DNA of 64,000 nucleotides from Oscheius dolichura (GCA_932521035.1 OW051497.1:4402001-4466000); one strand, 5' to 3'; positions 51,501 to 63,150 are shown, numbered from the stretch's first letter. Numbers and translations: made by a program. Notes: a model not told the origin generated them from the sequence alone.

Positions 51501-54175
51501 AATACCTTGGCAATACTTCCATACTCAACCCGTTTCGTAGGATATTTTCTTTGAGATGAGGCAGAAGACGAAGTGGACGGAGTCGTCGGCAAATGAATCG
51601 GCTCCGTTTTGGAAATTTGTGGTAGCAGGAAGGTCCTTGTTACAGGAAGAGGCTGCCTTCGAGGAGCAGCAACTGGTGTTTGTCTCACGGGAGAAACCAG
51701 GAAAGGCTGTCTGATTGGTGGGCTTGTCTAAATTGAAATTAAAAAAAATGATTATTCTACCAACCTGATATGTCGTGATTACTCCTGTGGGAGGCGTAAT
51801 GACTCGGTATCTTAGCGGCTGCTCTGCCCTCAGGTGAGGAGGGGGAGTCGCAATTCTGTGAGTTTTGGGATCGGCGATGCTGTATCCCATCCTTCCAGCT
51901 TGTTGAAGTCCAATCTTTCTTCCAATGCCTTTGTACGGGCCTCGGTCGACCAGCATATTCTCTTGCATTGCAATGCCTTTATATATAAACTTAGTCGGTG
52001 ACCGATAAAAGGAATTGTGATGGACCGGAGCCACTGACACATTGGGGTCCTCAGAGATCAAGCCTTCATTAACGATCGGATTCAAAGCGTAACGGATAGC
52101 TGCAGCGGCCGTCTCAGCTGTCTCAATGTCCTCCTCTCGTGTATGACTGTGATGGTTGGCGGCGTCAGGATGCAGACACGATCCAAACATTAATGGAATT
52201 TTTGTATAGTCCAACGGGATCTCAGCAGGAGGAGGATGAAGGTTCGGCGGATTCCGTACCGAAAGGACCTTCTTCCGTGGATCAGAAGTGTACTCCACAA
52301 AGTCGAGGTTTACATAGATCTCACATCGATCAGCATCAAACAGTTCGTTGTCTTGTACAAAGATACACTCCTTGAATCGTTTGATGAACGCCAGCTGAAG
52401 TATAAACTTATGTAAATCAGCGATTTAACACAAACCTCGTTGTCATTGTAGAGGTTTAGACGAAGAGCGCCGTTGTAGACACTGAAGTTGTAGTAGCGAT
52501 GGAATCCAAGCCGGCTCAGGACAGCTCGTCCGAATCCGTCCATTTCCTTGGATCTCTTTTCATTTATTTCGAATTGGGGAAGAGAGAATTGCTAAAAATA
52601 CTTATACATAAGTGTCTGATAACTTGCAAGTTTTCGTTATTTTTAAGATTAACATTTTTTACCAGTATGCAAAAGTCATAAACGTACAGGGAACATAATA
52701 ATAAAAGCACTAATACCTTCTCGCCAGAGCGGGAGTTTATTTTCCATTCCAATTCGTGGAAGGTCCGGATACTCAGATAGAAATAAACCAGTCTCTCTTT
52801 TACAGTCCATTTTCTAAAATGATCACCGTCAGTCTGTCTCGTATTCTTTAACTTACGGGAATTTACCCTCTCCAATAATAGGGAAAGCAAAGTTGAAGTA
52901 TCCGTTATATAACAGATACTTCCCGCTCTCTAAATACGGGCATATTACAGATAGACTATAAATAACAGTACCGGTCTGGTAGCAATCAATGAAGCCAGGA
53001 ATATGCAGCCCGATGTGGTGCATGTAGAACAGCAGATAATCTGGAGGCTGGGACATTTTCTTGATCTTTCCAACAAGATTAAAATAGATGGCGATATCCT
53101 TCTGAAATGAATGGAATGAAGTGGTTAAGACTAAAAGTTCTCACCACGTAGGGCTTATAGCGATCCTTACTTTTAAAGTAAGAGTTGGTCAACCTGTCGA
53201 TCTGCATGTCGACGTCACTGCCCGGGGGGAAGAAAACTAAAACGGGAATATTCTATGCTCTTTCCTTGTAAACACACATTTTGGATCCGGTCTACAAGCG
53301 TCGAAGAACGGCTTAAACTCATTTGAATAGAACTTTATAGGTTCTGGGAAGCTGGCTTGGACTGATCGGTAATCGGGGGCGTAGAAGAAGTCGACCTCGT
53401 TCTCACAGTCCCACTATAACGGCAATCATTAAACAACCAATTTAAGGCTACCTACCGCGTCATAAAAGGTCCTGGGGCGATATTTGACCTGTCTCCGGAC
53501 AGGCACTTCATAGGGAGGGTGGGTAATAGTCTCGACTGAAATCCATGTTGTGTAGCCGTAACTTGACCTTACCATCTTTGTCTGACGGGTAATCAGCGAA
53601 ACGACCAGTAATATGAAAATTTTGTGGAGGAACATGAGGGTATTTTATAACTGTAACAGGAATTGCTGTTTTCAATTACGAATGAAGAACTTACATAGAG
53701 CGTCGTCGTAAAGGGACTTTGGTTTATACTTTTCTTTTCTCTTTGTACATTTCTCTGCGGCATCTAATAATTCACGGGAATTTAGCGGTAATATAGGGAT
53801 ATGTTTGTTAGCTGTATAAGATCTGCCGAAGTAGTCGTCAAGATTCGGAAATAATGATCTCAAATTTTATGGTAAATGTCGAATCCAAAATAACTCACTT
53901 TGCGCCCATTGGTGTTATGAATGTGAAATAAAGCTGATGATATTTGCTCGGTTATTCTGTAAATTCAATCATTAGGTAAAGATTTCCCAAATAGCGTTCG
54001 ATAGTATAGAGTCTGTAAAGTGTGATCTATGAAAATACAGGACTACTTTTATATAGAATTCGGACTGGGCCATGACCAGAGGCGTTTTTGCCGGAGTCGC
54101 CCTCAATCGATTCGACAAATTACGAAACGTAGAAAAGTCATAAGGCGGTTCAATGTTTTTTAAGTTCAAATACAT
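36565..54175 (-). CDS. Giant repeat-rich, probably nuclear protein of unknown family
   Basis: Exons join by 35-60 nt introns along the whole 17.6 kb, and several apparent start Mets (43340, 49011) lie inside exons that continue upstream. I therefore read this as one gene of roughly 5,000 codons. Order from the N-terminus: a globular-looking part (about 54.1-51.8 kb) with repeated YKPKSLYDDAL/YRPRTFYDAW phrases; a Pro-rich part; an AT-hook-like KKRRGRPRNEDR (about 50.7 kb) and basic clusters (KKRTRPS, KKRRPKTDV); acidic Pro/Glu/Val repeats (49-45.8 kb); Gln/Met/Pro-rich segments (45.1-44.3 kb); a mixed folded-looking region (44-42.8 kb); a Glu/Gln-rich tract (42.8-41.8 kb); EVLDLSVKRNP, a CtBP-binding-like motif (39.4 kb); and an acidic Asp/Glu tail. 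The N-terminus is unresolved between a start at 54175 and an internal ATG near 53909. No known family is recognised. Confidence 0.6.
41800..42800 (-). repeat. Glu/Gln/Pro-rich degenerate repeat tract
   Basis: The minus-strand translation alternates phrases such as QEPETVLVEEPEIETLQEHQ, QESEPVLEQRPEVAVEEEP and VLEQDEELVLEEQSM, with a loose period of 10-20 residues. This is a low-complexity acidic region within the giant protein. Confidence 0.7.
44290..44610 (-). repeat. Tandem Gly/Ala-Thr-Pro-Met decapeptide-like repeats
   Basis: The minus-strand translation repeats a core of about 10 residues, GTPMPMAPPGTPMVMAGPST and onwards, with variants ATPMPMMAPATPMAM and GTPLPMTSATP. About a dozen copies occur at a 30-bp period. 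Preceded by a Gln/Tyr-rich prion-like segment (HQQQQTYRPYQQYQQYPLPP). Confidence 0.8.
46493..47050 (-). repeat. Six tandem 93-bp coding repeats
   Basis: Copies start at about 46493, 46586, 46679, 46772, 46865 and 46958, exactly 93 bp apart. Each encodes a 31-residue unit beginning VADESELPTTSEAALVSLDV and ending PARASTPDVNV. The four copies at the higher coordinates are nearly identical in DNA; the two at the lower end carry EIPAIS instead of ELPTTS. Because 93 is a multiple of 3, copy-number changes keep the frame. Confidence 0.95.
48050..48830 (-). repeat. Degenerate VLEKDA-type coding repeats
   Basis: Seven to eight imperfect units of about 35-40 residues share the core EVxPxxxVLEKDAxxLE, then VQEEAVxxE, then DxYSxxI. 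Examples are SVLEKDAMHLEQPSVQEKAA and TVLEKDAIHLEHPTIQEEAV. Divergence is greater than in the 93-bp array, so this is the older expansion. Confidence 0.85.
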
Positions 54176-56894
54176 TCTCTTATATTAATTACCAAAATGA
54201 AGTGATTTAGGCGGGAAAACAGTAAATGATGTACAGGGTGCGCGCGAGCTAGAGTTCGACCTCCCAGACCGGCATGGGGAAATAGCGCGGCCGGCGGAGA
54301 GGCTAGCGACCTGCAACGAGGAGAATACAACGTCGCCCCGAGCGAAGGCGTTCATCAGTAGATTAATAATATTTTATTGAGGTTTATGAATTCATCAAAA
54401 TTGGGATCTCTGATAACTTTCTGAGAGTTTGACAATTGAATAAACTGCTCTTCATTTAAGAATGACACACGTAGACCAAATAAACTGGGGTGGTTTCGAG
54501 ATTGAAGTTGGGAAAGTTATGCTTAATTAGATGGAAGAAACATTATTGGAGCCAAGAGCAGATTATTGGTGTTATTGTTTTCTAATGAGTAAAAAGAGGT
54601 CATGCGGGTCTTTCACCCCTTAGAGCTGTTATCTACAAGGTCTCCGTTTTTTTTTGAGTAGCACTTGTTCGTCAAGAGATCCATTGGAAAATTCATTTGG
54701 AATTGGAGAAAGGAAAGGCATCAGACAGATAGGACATAGAATACCTCGGATGTAACAAGCTTCTAAACGAGTGATGTGGATATTCAAATATTAGGAATTG
54801 ACTGATGAGATACCCATCTTGAGTGTTTCAGATCCTGAAATAGCAAAGGAATGAGAGGACATCAAGGAAAAAGGAGTAGAAGATATAGAGGAGGATAAAG
54901 CAAATTCTGTAAAAAGTAGTTTTGTATAGGAAGAGGAAGATAATAGGAAATCGTTTTTCATCGAAACATCAGGATCATGCGTTTAGTATCCCTTTTTTTG
55001 TTAGAAATTCGCCTACGGGGGTTAATCAATTAAAAAGTTTGCCGCTGGGCTGCGCCGGCCAGTTGGATTTCCATGACAACAAAAATCGAAGGTATTATCC
55101 GCATCACAGGCAGAGCCAACAACAACGAACTTCGTGACCTGGTAACGGCGGGATGCGCTCAATTTGCGTTAATATTCAGACGAAAAGAGAGATAATAGCT
55201 TTATTATTAGAGCAGATGAATGCAAAGATTGTCAAAGGAGAAACGGGAAATTCGCTTTGATGAGGTCCGACAAACTGATCAATCAATAACGTCCCACGCA
55301 GGTTGACCCAGCGTAATTAGCGTCAATGAGGAAGAACTAGTATATAGACTAAGAAACAAGACGAGCAATAGACTTGTGTGACATTTTGACCATGGTGTAA
55401 CTCGTCCAGCTAGATGTTTCCAGAAATCAACTGTTTACACCAAAGCTTGTAGAATTTTGCAAAATGATGTCGTGGAAACAGCTGAGAATTATTAAAGAGT
55501 CTTCTCCAGGTCTACGGATAATGAACGGATTACGAAAATGGGCTGTGTGACGGCTTCTAGAAAAAAAAGAGGCGCAATTGATTCTGCGTGGCCCCCAGTA
55601 AACTCAGGTCGAGCCACATTTTTATGGGAACGGCGATATATGCACATTTTATCATAAACTTTGTAAACTGTTACAAATGGAAAAATGGTAATGCAAACAA
55701 ATAGAAAAGTAAAGATAAAGTAACGCAAACAGGTTAAAAATGTTTGCTACCGTTATATTCACGCTTAAATTGACTTATTTAGTGGGTTTGTCGTTATTAA
55801 GGGTATATATTTGGTGAATGTTTAATCGATAAATCTATCTGGAAACAGAATAAGGAGCAACGGCTCTTCTTAAGTTCCGCCGGTCAATCAACTTTTATGG
55901 TCTATCAAACATAGAATCCTGTGCAGCGGATATGAGCCAGAACCGCTTACGAGCCATCAGCTGGTCCACAGGATTGGGATCCTTAGAACATTGAACTGAC
56001 CGCATGTGTAGAAAAAAACACTATCTCTGCATTAGTGTCAAAAAATCCAGATAGTCTATTGCAATCACTCTATTAGAACCAGCCAATTTTATAATTTCCA
56101 TTTCGTTTCCTTCCCTTTCGTCTATGTTTGAAACGCTGCAACTGTACCTTTGTATTTTGCCCGAACCTTAATCTTTGCTTAATGAAATCAATTCGAAGGA
56201 CTAGTGATCAGAAAATGGTTTTAGCCTCGGTTAGATAAGCCCATCGAAGATGACTGTTGTGGCTTTGCACACCGACTGATAATGGCAGAAAGGCATAACA
56301 TTTTTTACATTACTGCAGGCCTCTCTTTTTTACCGGGTGGCATAGTTTCAGCTAACACTCCGCGTTATTTAGCTTTTAAAAGGTAGATGAATATCAGATG
56401 CATGATGACAGGAGAAAATGAAAAGCCCCTGACCAAGAAATGGCAGATCAACCGGCCGCTCGCTGGCAGGCAGCGGCAGCACGGCCCCCCTGTCAATAAA
56501 ATAGGGGTGGTCTTCATCGCACGAATTCTCTAATTAACAAATTACGAGAAAATTGTAAAGAATTCACTTTTTTTATTGATTGTGACTTAAGGATCCTTGT
56601 GTTATCGGCTGGACTACAAGGTTTTATCAGCAGCGGCGTAATAGGCAGCGACCAGCCTCAGATCACCATTTACGCGGCTACTTGCCTCCCCGTTAATCCT
56701 CCCCTATGAAGGCTCACCATCAATTTACCTGTCTTTCAGACAACTTGAACCTTATGACCCGTTTTGTGGCACATTTCCCTATTCTATTCATGCACACCGT
56801 TACACACGCCTCTTGACTGATAAGCCTCACAAACCCTCACTCTCAATTGTGCCCTCTTACATCTTCCCTTTCAGGATTATCCGCAAGTGCCAAA
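54176..56894. other. Longest gene-free stretch in the window
   Basis: About 2.7 kb between the divergent starts of the giant gene and the His-rich gene. It begins with a GC-rich patch (54236-54350), then AT-rich sequence. No exon, tRNA, snRNA or transposon end was recognised on either strand. A minus-strand frame at 55492-55728 (78 codons, one hydrophobic run) has no supporting evidence. A CCCTTTCAG acceptor-like site lies at about 56866-56874. Confidence 0.45.
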
Positions 56895-59800
56895 ATGACA
56901 CAGGATACAGACGGTAAGATCACTGATGCCATCTAGTTTCATTTACAGATCTGCTTGCCCAAGTCTTTTCTGTTATGCCAACTGCCAACATTGAAGGGCA
57001 AACTGAAATCGCCAAAGAAGAGCGAGAAATTGATTTCAATGTTAGAATTAATAGTACCCAATAATCCCAATCACATAGGTCCGTCGAGTGTCGAACGCGT
57101 TCCAGGACTTCATCGAACGGAGTGGGGTAGTTGAAACCGAAACTCATGAACGTCATACTGAGTCTCACTTCCATGTGGGTTTTTCTTTTATCCAATAAAA
57201 TAGCTAATTCAGGTTGAGACCCATGTTGAGAGCCATCGTGAAGTTCATCACGAATCTCATCATGAGGTTGTTATTAGCGGAGGAGTTCAAGTTCATCGTG
57301 AGGAACATAACGCTGAGTTTGGACAGGGTGTTACCCATTCCATTGGGCATGGACTTGCCATCGACCACCACGAGGAAGAGTCTCATGGCATTGGGCACGG
57401 GGTTACCATTGACCATCAAGAGGAGGAGACGCATGAAGTTGGACATGGAATATCCCTTGGTTCCACTGAGATGAACCCGCCTGAGACTCATCACGAGCAT
57501 TTCGAACAACACGAAGAGCAGCATTTCGGCATTGGGCAAGGGGCTGTACCACATACTGCTGCCCATGATGACGACGAGTCCGTAGTTTCTGTCGGAACAC
57601 ACTTATCTGCGGCCACGTCGATCTCTGTTCATTCCAGTGTTTCCCAGAAATCGGCTCAAGTGAGAGCACATTCAGGAAAACGAGAACAGTTTTTAGATCT
57701 TTGCCGATGCCCCTGTGATTGTCAAAATCTCTTCCCGCCATTCCGATGCAAGTCACAAGAGCTCCGTTGTTCCGGAATCCCATCATTCGCAAGTAGCTCA
57801 TACACACGACCGAGAAAGTACCATTAGGTATTTAAACCGCTCATAATGATAAGAGTTGTATTTTAAGCATCAACAGCGCAAAGTCAAGCTCCTCTACCTT
57901 TACTGGGTCTGAGGCCAGCAAGAACACGGCTATTGAGAAGTACGTCTTTGCTGAGAAGGCCGACGGCCACCACGAACATGAAGAAGGGCACCACCACCAT
58001 CATCGTCACGAGCACGGAGAAGGACACCACCACCATGAAATTCATCACTCAAAGGTGTCGAGGTGTCAGTCCCGGAATCATTTCTATTTTAGACTGAGTC
58101 TCATGACTCAACCCCTATCGCCCCACTGAAGAGTGATCCCCATGATGCCCTTATTGAAGAATTCAAGCTTCGTCACCAGAGAGCTGTACGTGTCCTTTCC
58201 GTTCAATACCTATATCAAACATAAGCCGCTTGCTTTTGCCAGCTTCATTTCGAAGTACCGATTCCTACAGAAGTTACAATCGGTCTTTTTTGATTGAAAA
58301 ACGTATAGACGAAGCGTTCTTGCTGACAGTAGCCCATCTTATCACTCTGACAAAAGATGTTCTGACTTGAAAAAGCAATGCCATGTTGCAATGACGTCGC
58401 ATATCGACAGATAACGCTGTAGAAGTTCTGCATGGCAACATTTAGATTACACTCTAGCTGGCTACTTATTTTCTTGTTGACTTTTGCTATTTATAGCCGT
58501 CGGAAGTCTCTTCTGCTGTTCACCACACCGGCGTTCCTCCTCCACCCCCTACTGTACCTCCTCCGGCTGAGTCAGACACGGAGAGTGACGTCGTCACAAC
58601 CATGAAGGTTACTCAGTACGAATTCGACAGCCACGATGTCAAGGTACGAAACCTCTTGTAAGTGTAACGGCTTCTTTCTAGCATGCCGTAGAGCATCATC
58701 ATGAACACCATGAGCAGCACTCGGAACACAACGGACATCAACACCATCATGTTGAGGACCACGTTGTTCTACACTACGAGGAACCTCCTCACGAGCACGT
58801 AAAAACCTTCACCCATCATGACGGCCTCGATTCCCGTATTGGACATGGAGCAGTCGGTCATCATGAAAGCGATGACGAATTCGGCTTCGAGCACGTAGAA
58901 TATCACGATGTCCACCACGATCATCATCACGAGCCAGAACCAGTGGTAGACACTCTTAATCAGCAGGGCTCAAATAATTTTACAGTTCCACCAGCCACCC
59001 AGTGTTGTCCAATCTGAGCCACGTAGCGAAGTCCCTGCTGCCTTTTTCCACTCTCCCGTCATTCAGAGAAAGGCTCCTCCTCAGCAGGAACATTTCCAGG
59101 ACGCAGACAGCGATGTCTCCTCTCACCACCATCACCATCATCAGGAACTCCATGTTCATAGGTGATCGCTTTAATAGCTTAAAGTAAAGACAGATTTAGG
59201 GAACTAGTACCGAATCTTTCTGGTCCCCATGTCCGTGAAGATCTTCGACCAGTCAATGTTGTCGAGGAGCATCGCCATGTAACCGTAGTTAAGCAAGTTT
59301 CCGCTCCTGTTGCCCATGTTTCGCCAGTTGTTTCTCACCACGAAAAAGGACTTCGCCGGATAGACGAGAGCCACTTCACTAGTGTTGTAGAGGCGCGTCA
59401 TGATGAACACGAGGTTAACCACTTCTTTTTCATATTGATACACTATCATTTAAGCAAAGCCAACAGCACCATCACCATCACCATGATCACAGCGCTCATC
59501 AGGAGCAGGTCGAGACACACTACCACAAGCATGATGACCAAGTCGAAGAAGTGTTCAGCGGACCCTGTAGGTCACTCACATTAATTTGAATTACTATTGT
59601 TTGCAGCTGTAAGAGATTTGAAGTCCCGATTCGAGCAGGGGGGAGAAGTCAAAGTGCACTACGGAACTCATTATGTAAATGCACACACTGCCTTGCCCTG
59701 ACTGTATTTTTTAGATTAGCCACCATACACGCACAAGTTCCGCTCCTCCGGTTCATATTGAACAGGAGCATGATCATCACGTGGAACACAACCACGATCA

Positions 59801-61477
59801 TCATACTCACCTGGAACACTACCATGATCATCAAGTTCACCTGGAACAGAAGCATGGTCACCACGCTGAACATAAGTATGAGGAAGTGCGCTACGAATCC
59901 GCGCCTGTTGCGGTGCAAAGTGTACCTCATCTGCCTCATCGTGAGTTGAAGGATGCGCAAGAGGTCCGGGTGACCGGGCATACTCATAAGCACCATCAGG
60001 AGGTTCCCGTCAAGGAGCACCAGCCTATAGTACATCATCATTATCATCACCACCATAAACAGCATTCTCACCCCGTGGCCGCCGTCATAGAGCATAAGCA
60101 CGCCAATAATGAAAAGCACCACAAGCATCATCACCATCAGCACGAGGCTTCAGTGAAGGGACACCACAATCACCATAACTCCCGTCATGAAAGCCTTGTA
60201 GAACAGCACGGACACGCAGAGCAGCACAAACACCATCACCATAATCATGAGGCTGAACATCACCACCACGAAGAGATCCACGCGGTAGAACATAACGCTC
60301 ACCACAAAGAGCATCAGAATCACCAAGAACACATTGTGTCTCATCACTATGAGGTAGCTTTCCATTAGAAACTACAATGCTTACCCCGCTTTAGCACACC
60401 TCCGTCGAGGAAGAACAGCTTCCTGTCTCAGAATTGCTCAATCGTTATGGAGGAGGATCCAAATTCCGTCGTCCCGACCATGTTGAAGAAATCAAAATCT
60501 ACAGCCGTTCGTCGTCTGTTCCTAACATTGTAGAACATCACCAGGAACACCATCACCATGAACATGTCAGCCAGAACTATGCTTTACCCATGTGTTTAGG
60601 TTGAGGAGCATCACAAGCCGCGCACCGTTACCCAATCTTCCGTAACCACAGTCGGAAACCAGTCACAGTCTGCCTATTCCGTTCAGTCTAGCCACCGTCG
60701 TTCCCACTCTTCGACTATCAATCAAGAACACCACAACCATGTCCAAAGTACGGCATTTAATTTCTAAACCAATTCAGTTTAGCCGTTCCAGTACTTTCGC
60801 CCATCGTGGTTCCTGCTCCAGTAGCAGCCGCTCGAAGCACGTCTGCCGACCACCAATCTCTCAGGGTTGTAAAGAGCGTCCGTGCCTTCGTTAGTGAATG
60901 GGGGCAGAAGGACTTCCGCCCTCCGATGTCTCCCATCATCACTGTACCTCGCCTTCCCTCGTCTCCCAACAGTCCAGTTGCTCAAACCTTCCCTATGCCC
61001 GCAGCCAGGAAATCAACCATGATGAGCAATGTTAGCGGCACCACAAATCAGTCCTATAGCGAAGAGCACAAGGCCATCCAAAAGGTTATCAGAAACCAAA
61101 TTCAGACTAGCAAACATTTCCAGATTGAGCAAGCTCTTCGGGATGATGAAAGCGACTGCAGCGAGTGCAGACGCCACAAGAAGCGTCCGTCTGCCGCCTC
61201 TGTTGCCACTACAGTTACCACGACTCACACAGTCACATCTCACCACCAGGTGTGTATTAATCAAGGGCTGTAAACTGTTATCTTTTAGGAACCAGTACAC
61301 AATCATATCGGAGAGGGAGTCGTCTATACCCAAGTTCCGGAAGTCCACGAAGAGTTTGTGCTGACCCCGTTGTCCGAACGCCGTGCAATGTTCGAACAGG
61401 GGCTTAGCAGAGGCTACTCCATCAACCGCAAGACCCATGGAGAGCTGAGACCTATGGTCAACGTCTTCACTGATTAA
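56895..61477 (+). CDS. Very His-rich protein with short R-x-x-F-E-Q-G motifs, unknown family
   Basis: Many exons with introns of about 35-60 nt, plus some of 150-280 nt, encode perhaps 1,000-1,200 residues. The N-terminus is MTQDTDDLLAQVFSVMPTAN. His clusters alternating with Glu fill most exons: ETHVESHREVHHESHHE, GHHEHEEGHHHHHRHEHGEG and HKHANNEKHHKHHHHQH. A repeated Gly-His phrase is HSIGHGLAIDHHEEE, GIGHGVTIDHQEEE and EVGHGISLGS. Non-His segments carry VRDLKSRFEQGGEV, VSELLNRYGGGSKFRRP and near the end LSERRAMFEQGLSRGYS. The C-terminus is GELRPMVNVFTD. No signal peptide or TM helix is evident. The His/Glu clusters could bind Zn2+ or Cu2+, but that is inference. The R-x-x-F-E-Q-G motifs suggest a protein-binding or cytoskeletal scaffold. 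Internal exon edges between 58.1 and 59.6 kb are only approximate. Confidence 0.7.
57196..60370 (+). repeat. His/Glu-rich low-complexity coding tract
   Basis: CAT/CAC codons alternate with GAG/GAA and CAG/CAA over several exons. The longest single stretch is at about 59774-60365, with many HHH and HEH runs. DNA-level microsatellite-like CACCAT/CATCAC runs occur at about 57985-58040, 58915-58935, 59465-59485 and 60120-60250. Confidence 0.85.
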
Positions 61478-61552
61478 TCGTAAATGTTGTACTGTACGTA
61501 GTTGGTTAGGTTACGTCGTATGTACAGATTTTTAATCGTATTAAAAGAGACA

Positions 61553-61558
61553 AATAAA
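61553..61558 (+). terminator. Poly(A) signal of the His-rich gene
   Basis: AATAAA 76 nt after the TAA stop at 61475-61477 and 169 nt before the CCDC149 start. Confidence 0.6.
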
Positions 61559-61726
61559 AATTTATGACCAGCTTCTTCCACCCTCGTTTATTAGCAGTGC
61601 TTATTGCCGGCCACAGCGTTGCCAAGCCGGATCGATTCTGTCTCGACTGACGTCATCTGCTCGCACATGGGACCTCATTTAAACAGTCATTCATTGTGAG
61701 CATCTAATTTTCGCAGCAATATATCA

Positions 61727-63135
61727 ATGGACCGACAAGATAGCTATAAAAACGAAGAAATTGCCAGTTTTCGGAAACAGGTACTAGTTTATAGTTAGAT
61801 TGGAGTAGAATCATTGTGATTAAGATTGAACAGTTGAAAACTCGATTAGATGCCAAAACAGAGACAATTCTCCGACTGGGAAAAGATCTAGAAGTGGCAG
61901 AAAAAGAGAAGCAAAATCTTCTGGCCAAATGTAGTATGTATGAGAGGAATTTAGAAAGGGCGGAACATGAAATATCCAGATTACAAGCTGTAAGCTGTTT
62001 AGTTAAGGAAAACATAAAGAGTTTTCAGATAGAGCAAAATTTAAAGAACAATTATTCTCATGATAAAATTGACCTGACTGAGGAAATAGAACGCCTGCAA
62101 CGAGAGGTGTTTTCCGCGAGACTGGAGAGCAAAGAACTCAAAGCCGAGAAATTAGAACTCCAAAAAGACTGTAAACTATTCAGACAACAGATAGCGAAGT
62201 TTGAGGTGAGTTCAGTCGGACCTCGTGTCAACAGAGTTGTTCAGGTCGAGAAATTGCAGAATGAGACTGGGACGGGATTATCATTATTATCCATATCAAA
62301 GGGCAGCCGATCATCTCATGACGAGGATCTAGGAAAATATGAGAAGTTATATTCAGAGGTGGGTAGCCGTTTCCAACGAAAAGAGAAATCAATTCAGTAT
62401 AAACAAATGGAATCTGATCTACACACTGTCCTCGGGGTCAAAGAGGAATTGGTCAAGGAGAGGGAGAATCTTGTGGCAAAGGTTGAAAGGTTAAGTTCGG
62501 AGATGAGTTTCTTGCTGAACGGGGATAATCGGCGGGTCAGTGGCACATGCATACACAGTATGAATGCGCTTCAGGTCACAGAGGATTTGGACACGCTTCT
62601 AGCCGAAAATCGGTTTCTAAAAGCACAGCTAAGTACCGCTCATGAGGAGTCAGAGTCTATTAAATCCACTCTAGTCAAATATCGGTCCATGGCGGAATCC
62701 TTGCCTCAAAATGTGAGCGTGTCATTAGACAATGTTATCCAGTTGCAGGCGATGAGCTCCCTGTCAAGAACAGATAGTGCTCAGAATAATTTAGAAGGAA
62801 AGAACAGTGTAGCCGTGGTCAATATGAAGCAGAGTAAGCTGGCTATATGCTATTGCTGACATTTTATTTTTAGTTAGAGAGTTATTGACATCCCAGGCGA
62901 TTGACCTAGACGATTCTGATCTCCGAGCGATCACTACTATTCTCCTTGATGTTTGTAACGATAAACAAATGGCTATCACTCATCTACGGAGAGCTAACAA
63001 GTGAGTAACTGCCTCGCCCTTAAACTATAGCCTTTTAGAGTCCTTGGTACCCGGTTGCACGAGGTTGAAGGCAATTTAACCGTACTCGAAACAAAATTAA
63101 GAAATACAAGTCCTAAAAGATTTGAAGAAGAATAA
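61727..63135 (+). CDS. CCDC149: CCDC149 orthologue, coiled-coil protein
   Basis: After removing eight short introns (36-44 nt) the protein has about 364 residues. The region VKEELVKERENLVAKVERL with SSEMSFLLNGDNRR, then DLDTLLAENRFLKAQL and KSTLVKYRSM, aligns with the CCDC149 block [20 protein letters not shown] / [20 protein letters not shown] / LKSNIAKYKNAL. The last exons (DLRAITTILLDVCNDKQMAI, then NKVLGTRLHEVEGNLTVLE) align with its second block ([39 protein letters not shown]). Human CCDC149 is longer, with a C-terminal extension missing here. Molecular function is poorly known. Five consecutive introns are multiples of three with no stop, so unspliced RNA would still read through. An acceptor-like TCGCAG lies 10 nt before the ATG. 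AATAAA at 63151-63156 follows the stop by 15 nt. Confidence 0.88.
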
Positions 63136-63150
63136 TTAAAAAACGAACAG

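Noticed and set aside
54236-54350. GC-rich patch that might be a structured RNA gene
   Set aside because: No tRNA, 5S, snRNA or SL RNA signature (A/B boxes, Sm site, known core) could be seen; more likely promoter sequence.
57985-58040. CACCAT/CATCAC runs as a non-coding microsatellite
   Set aside because: They lie in an open frame flanked by proper introns and encode the His tracts of the gene.
59649-60143. Minus-strand hydrophobic Met/Val-rich frame resembling a multi-pass membrane protein
   Set aside because: It is the antisense of the His-rich repeat (CAT/CAC codons read as ATG/GTG), not a gene.
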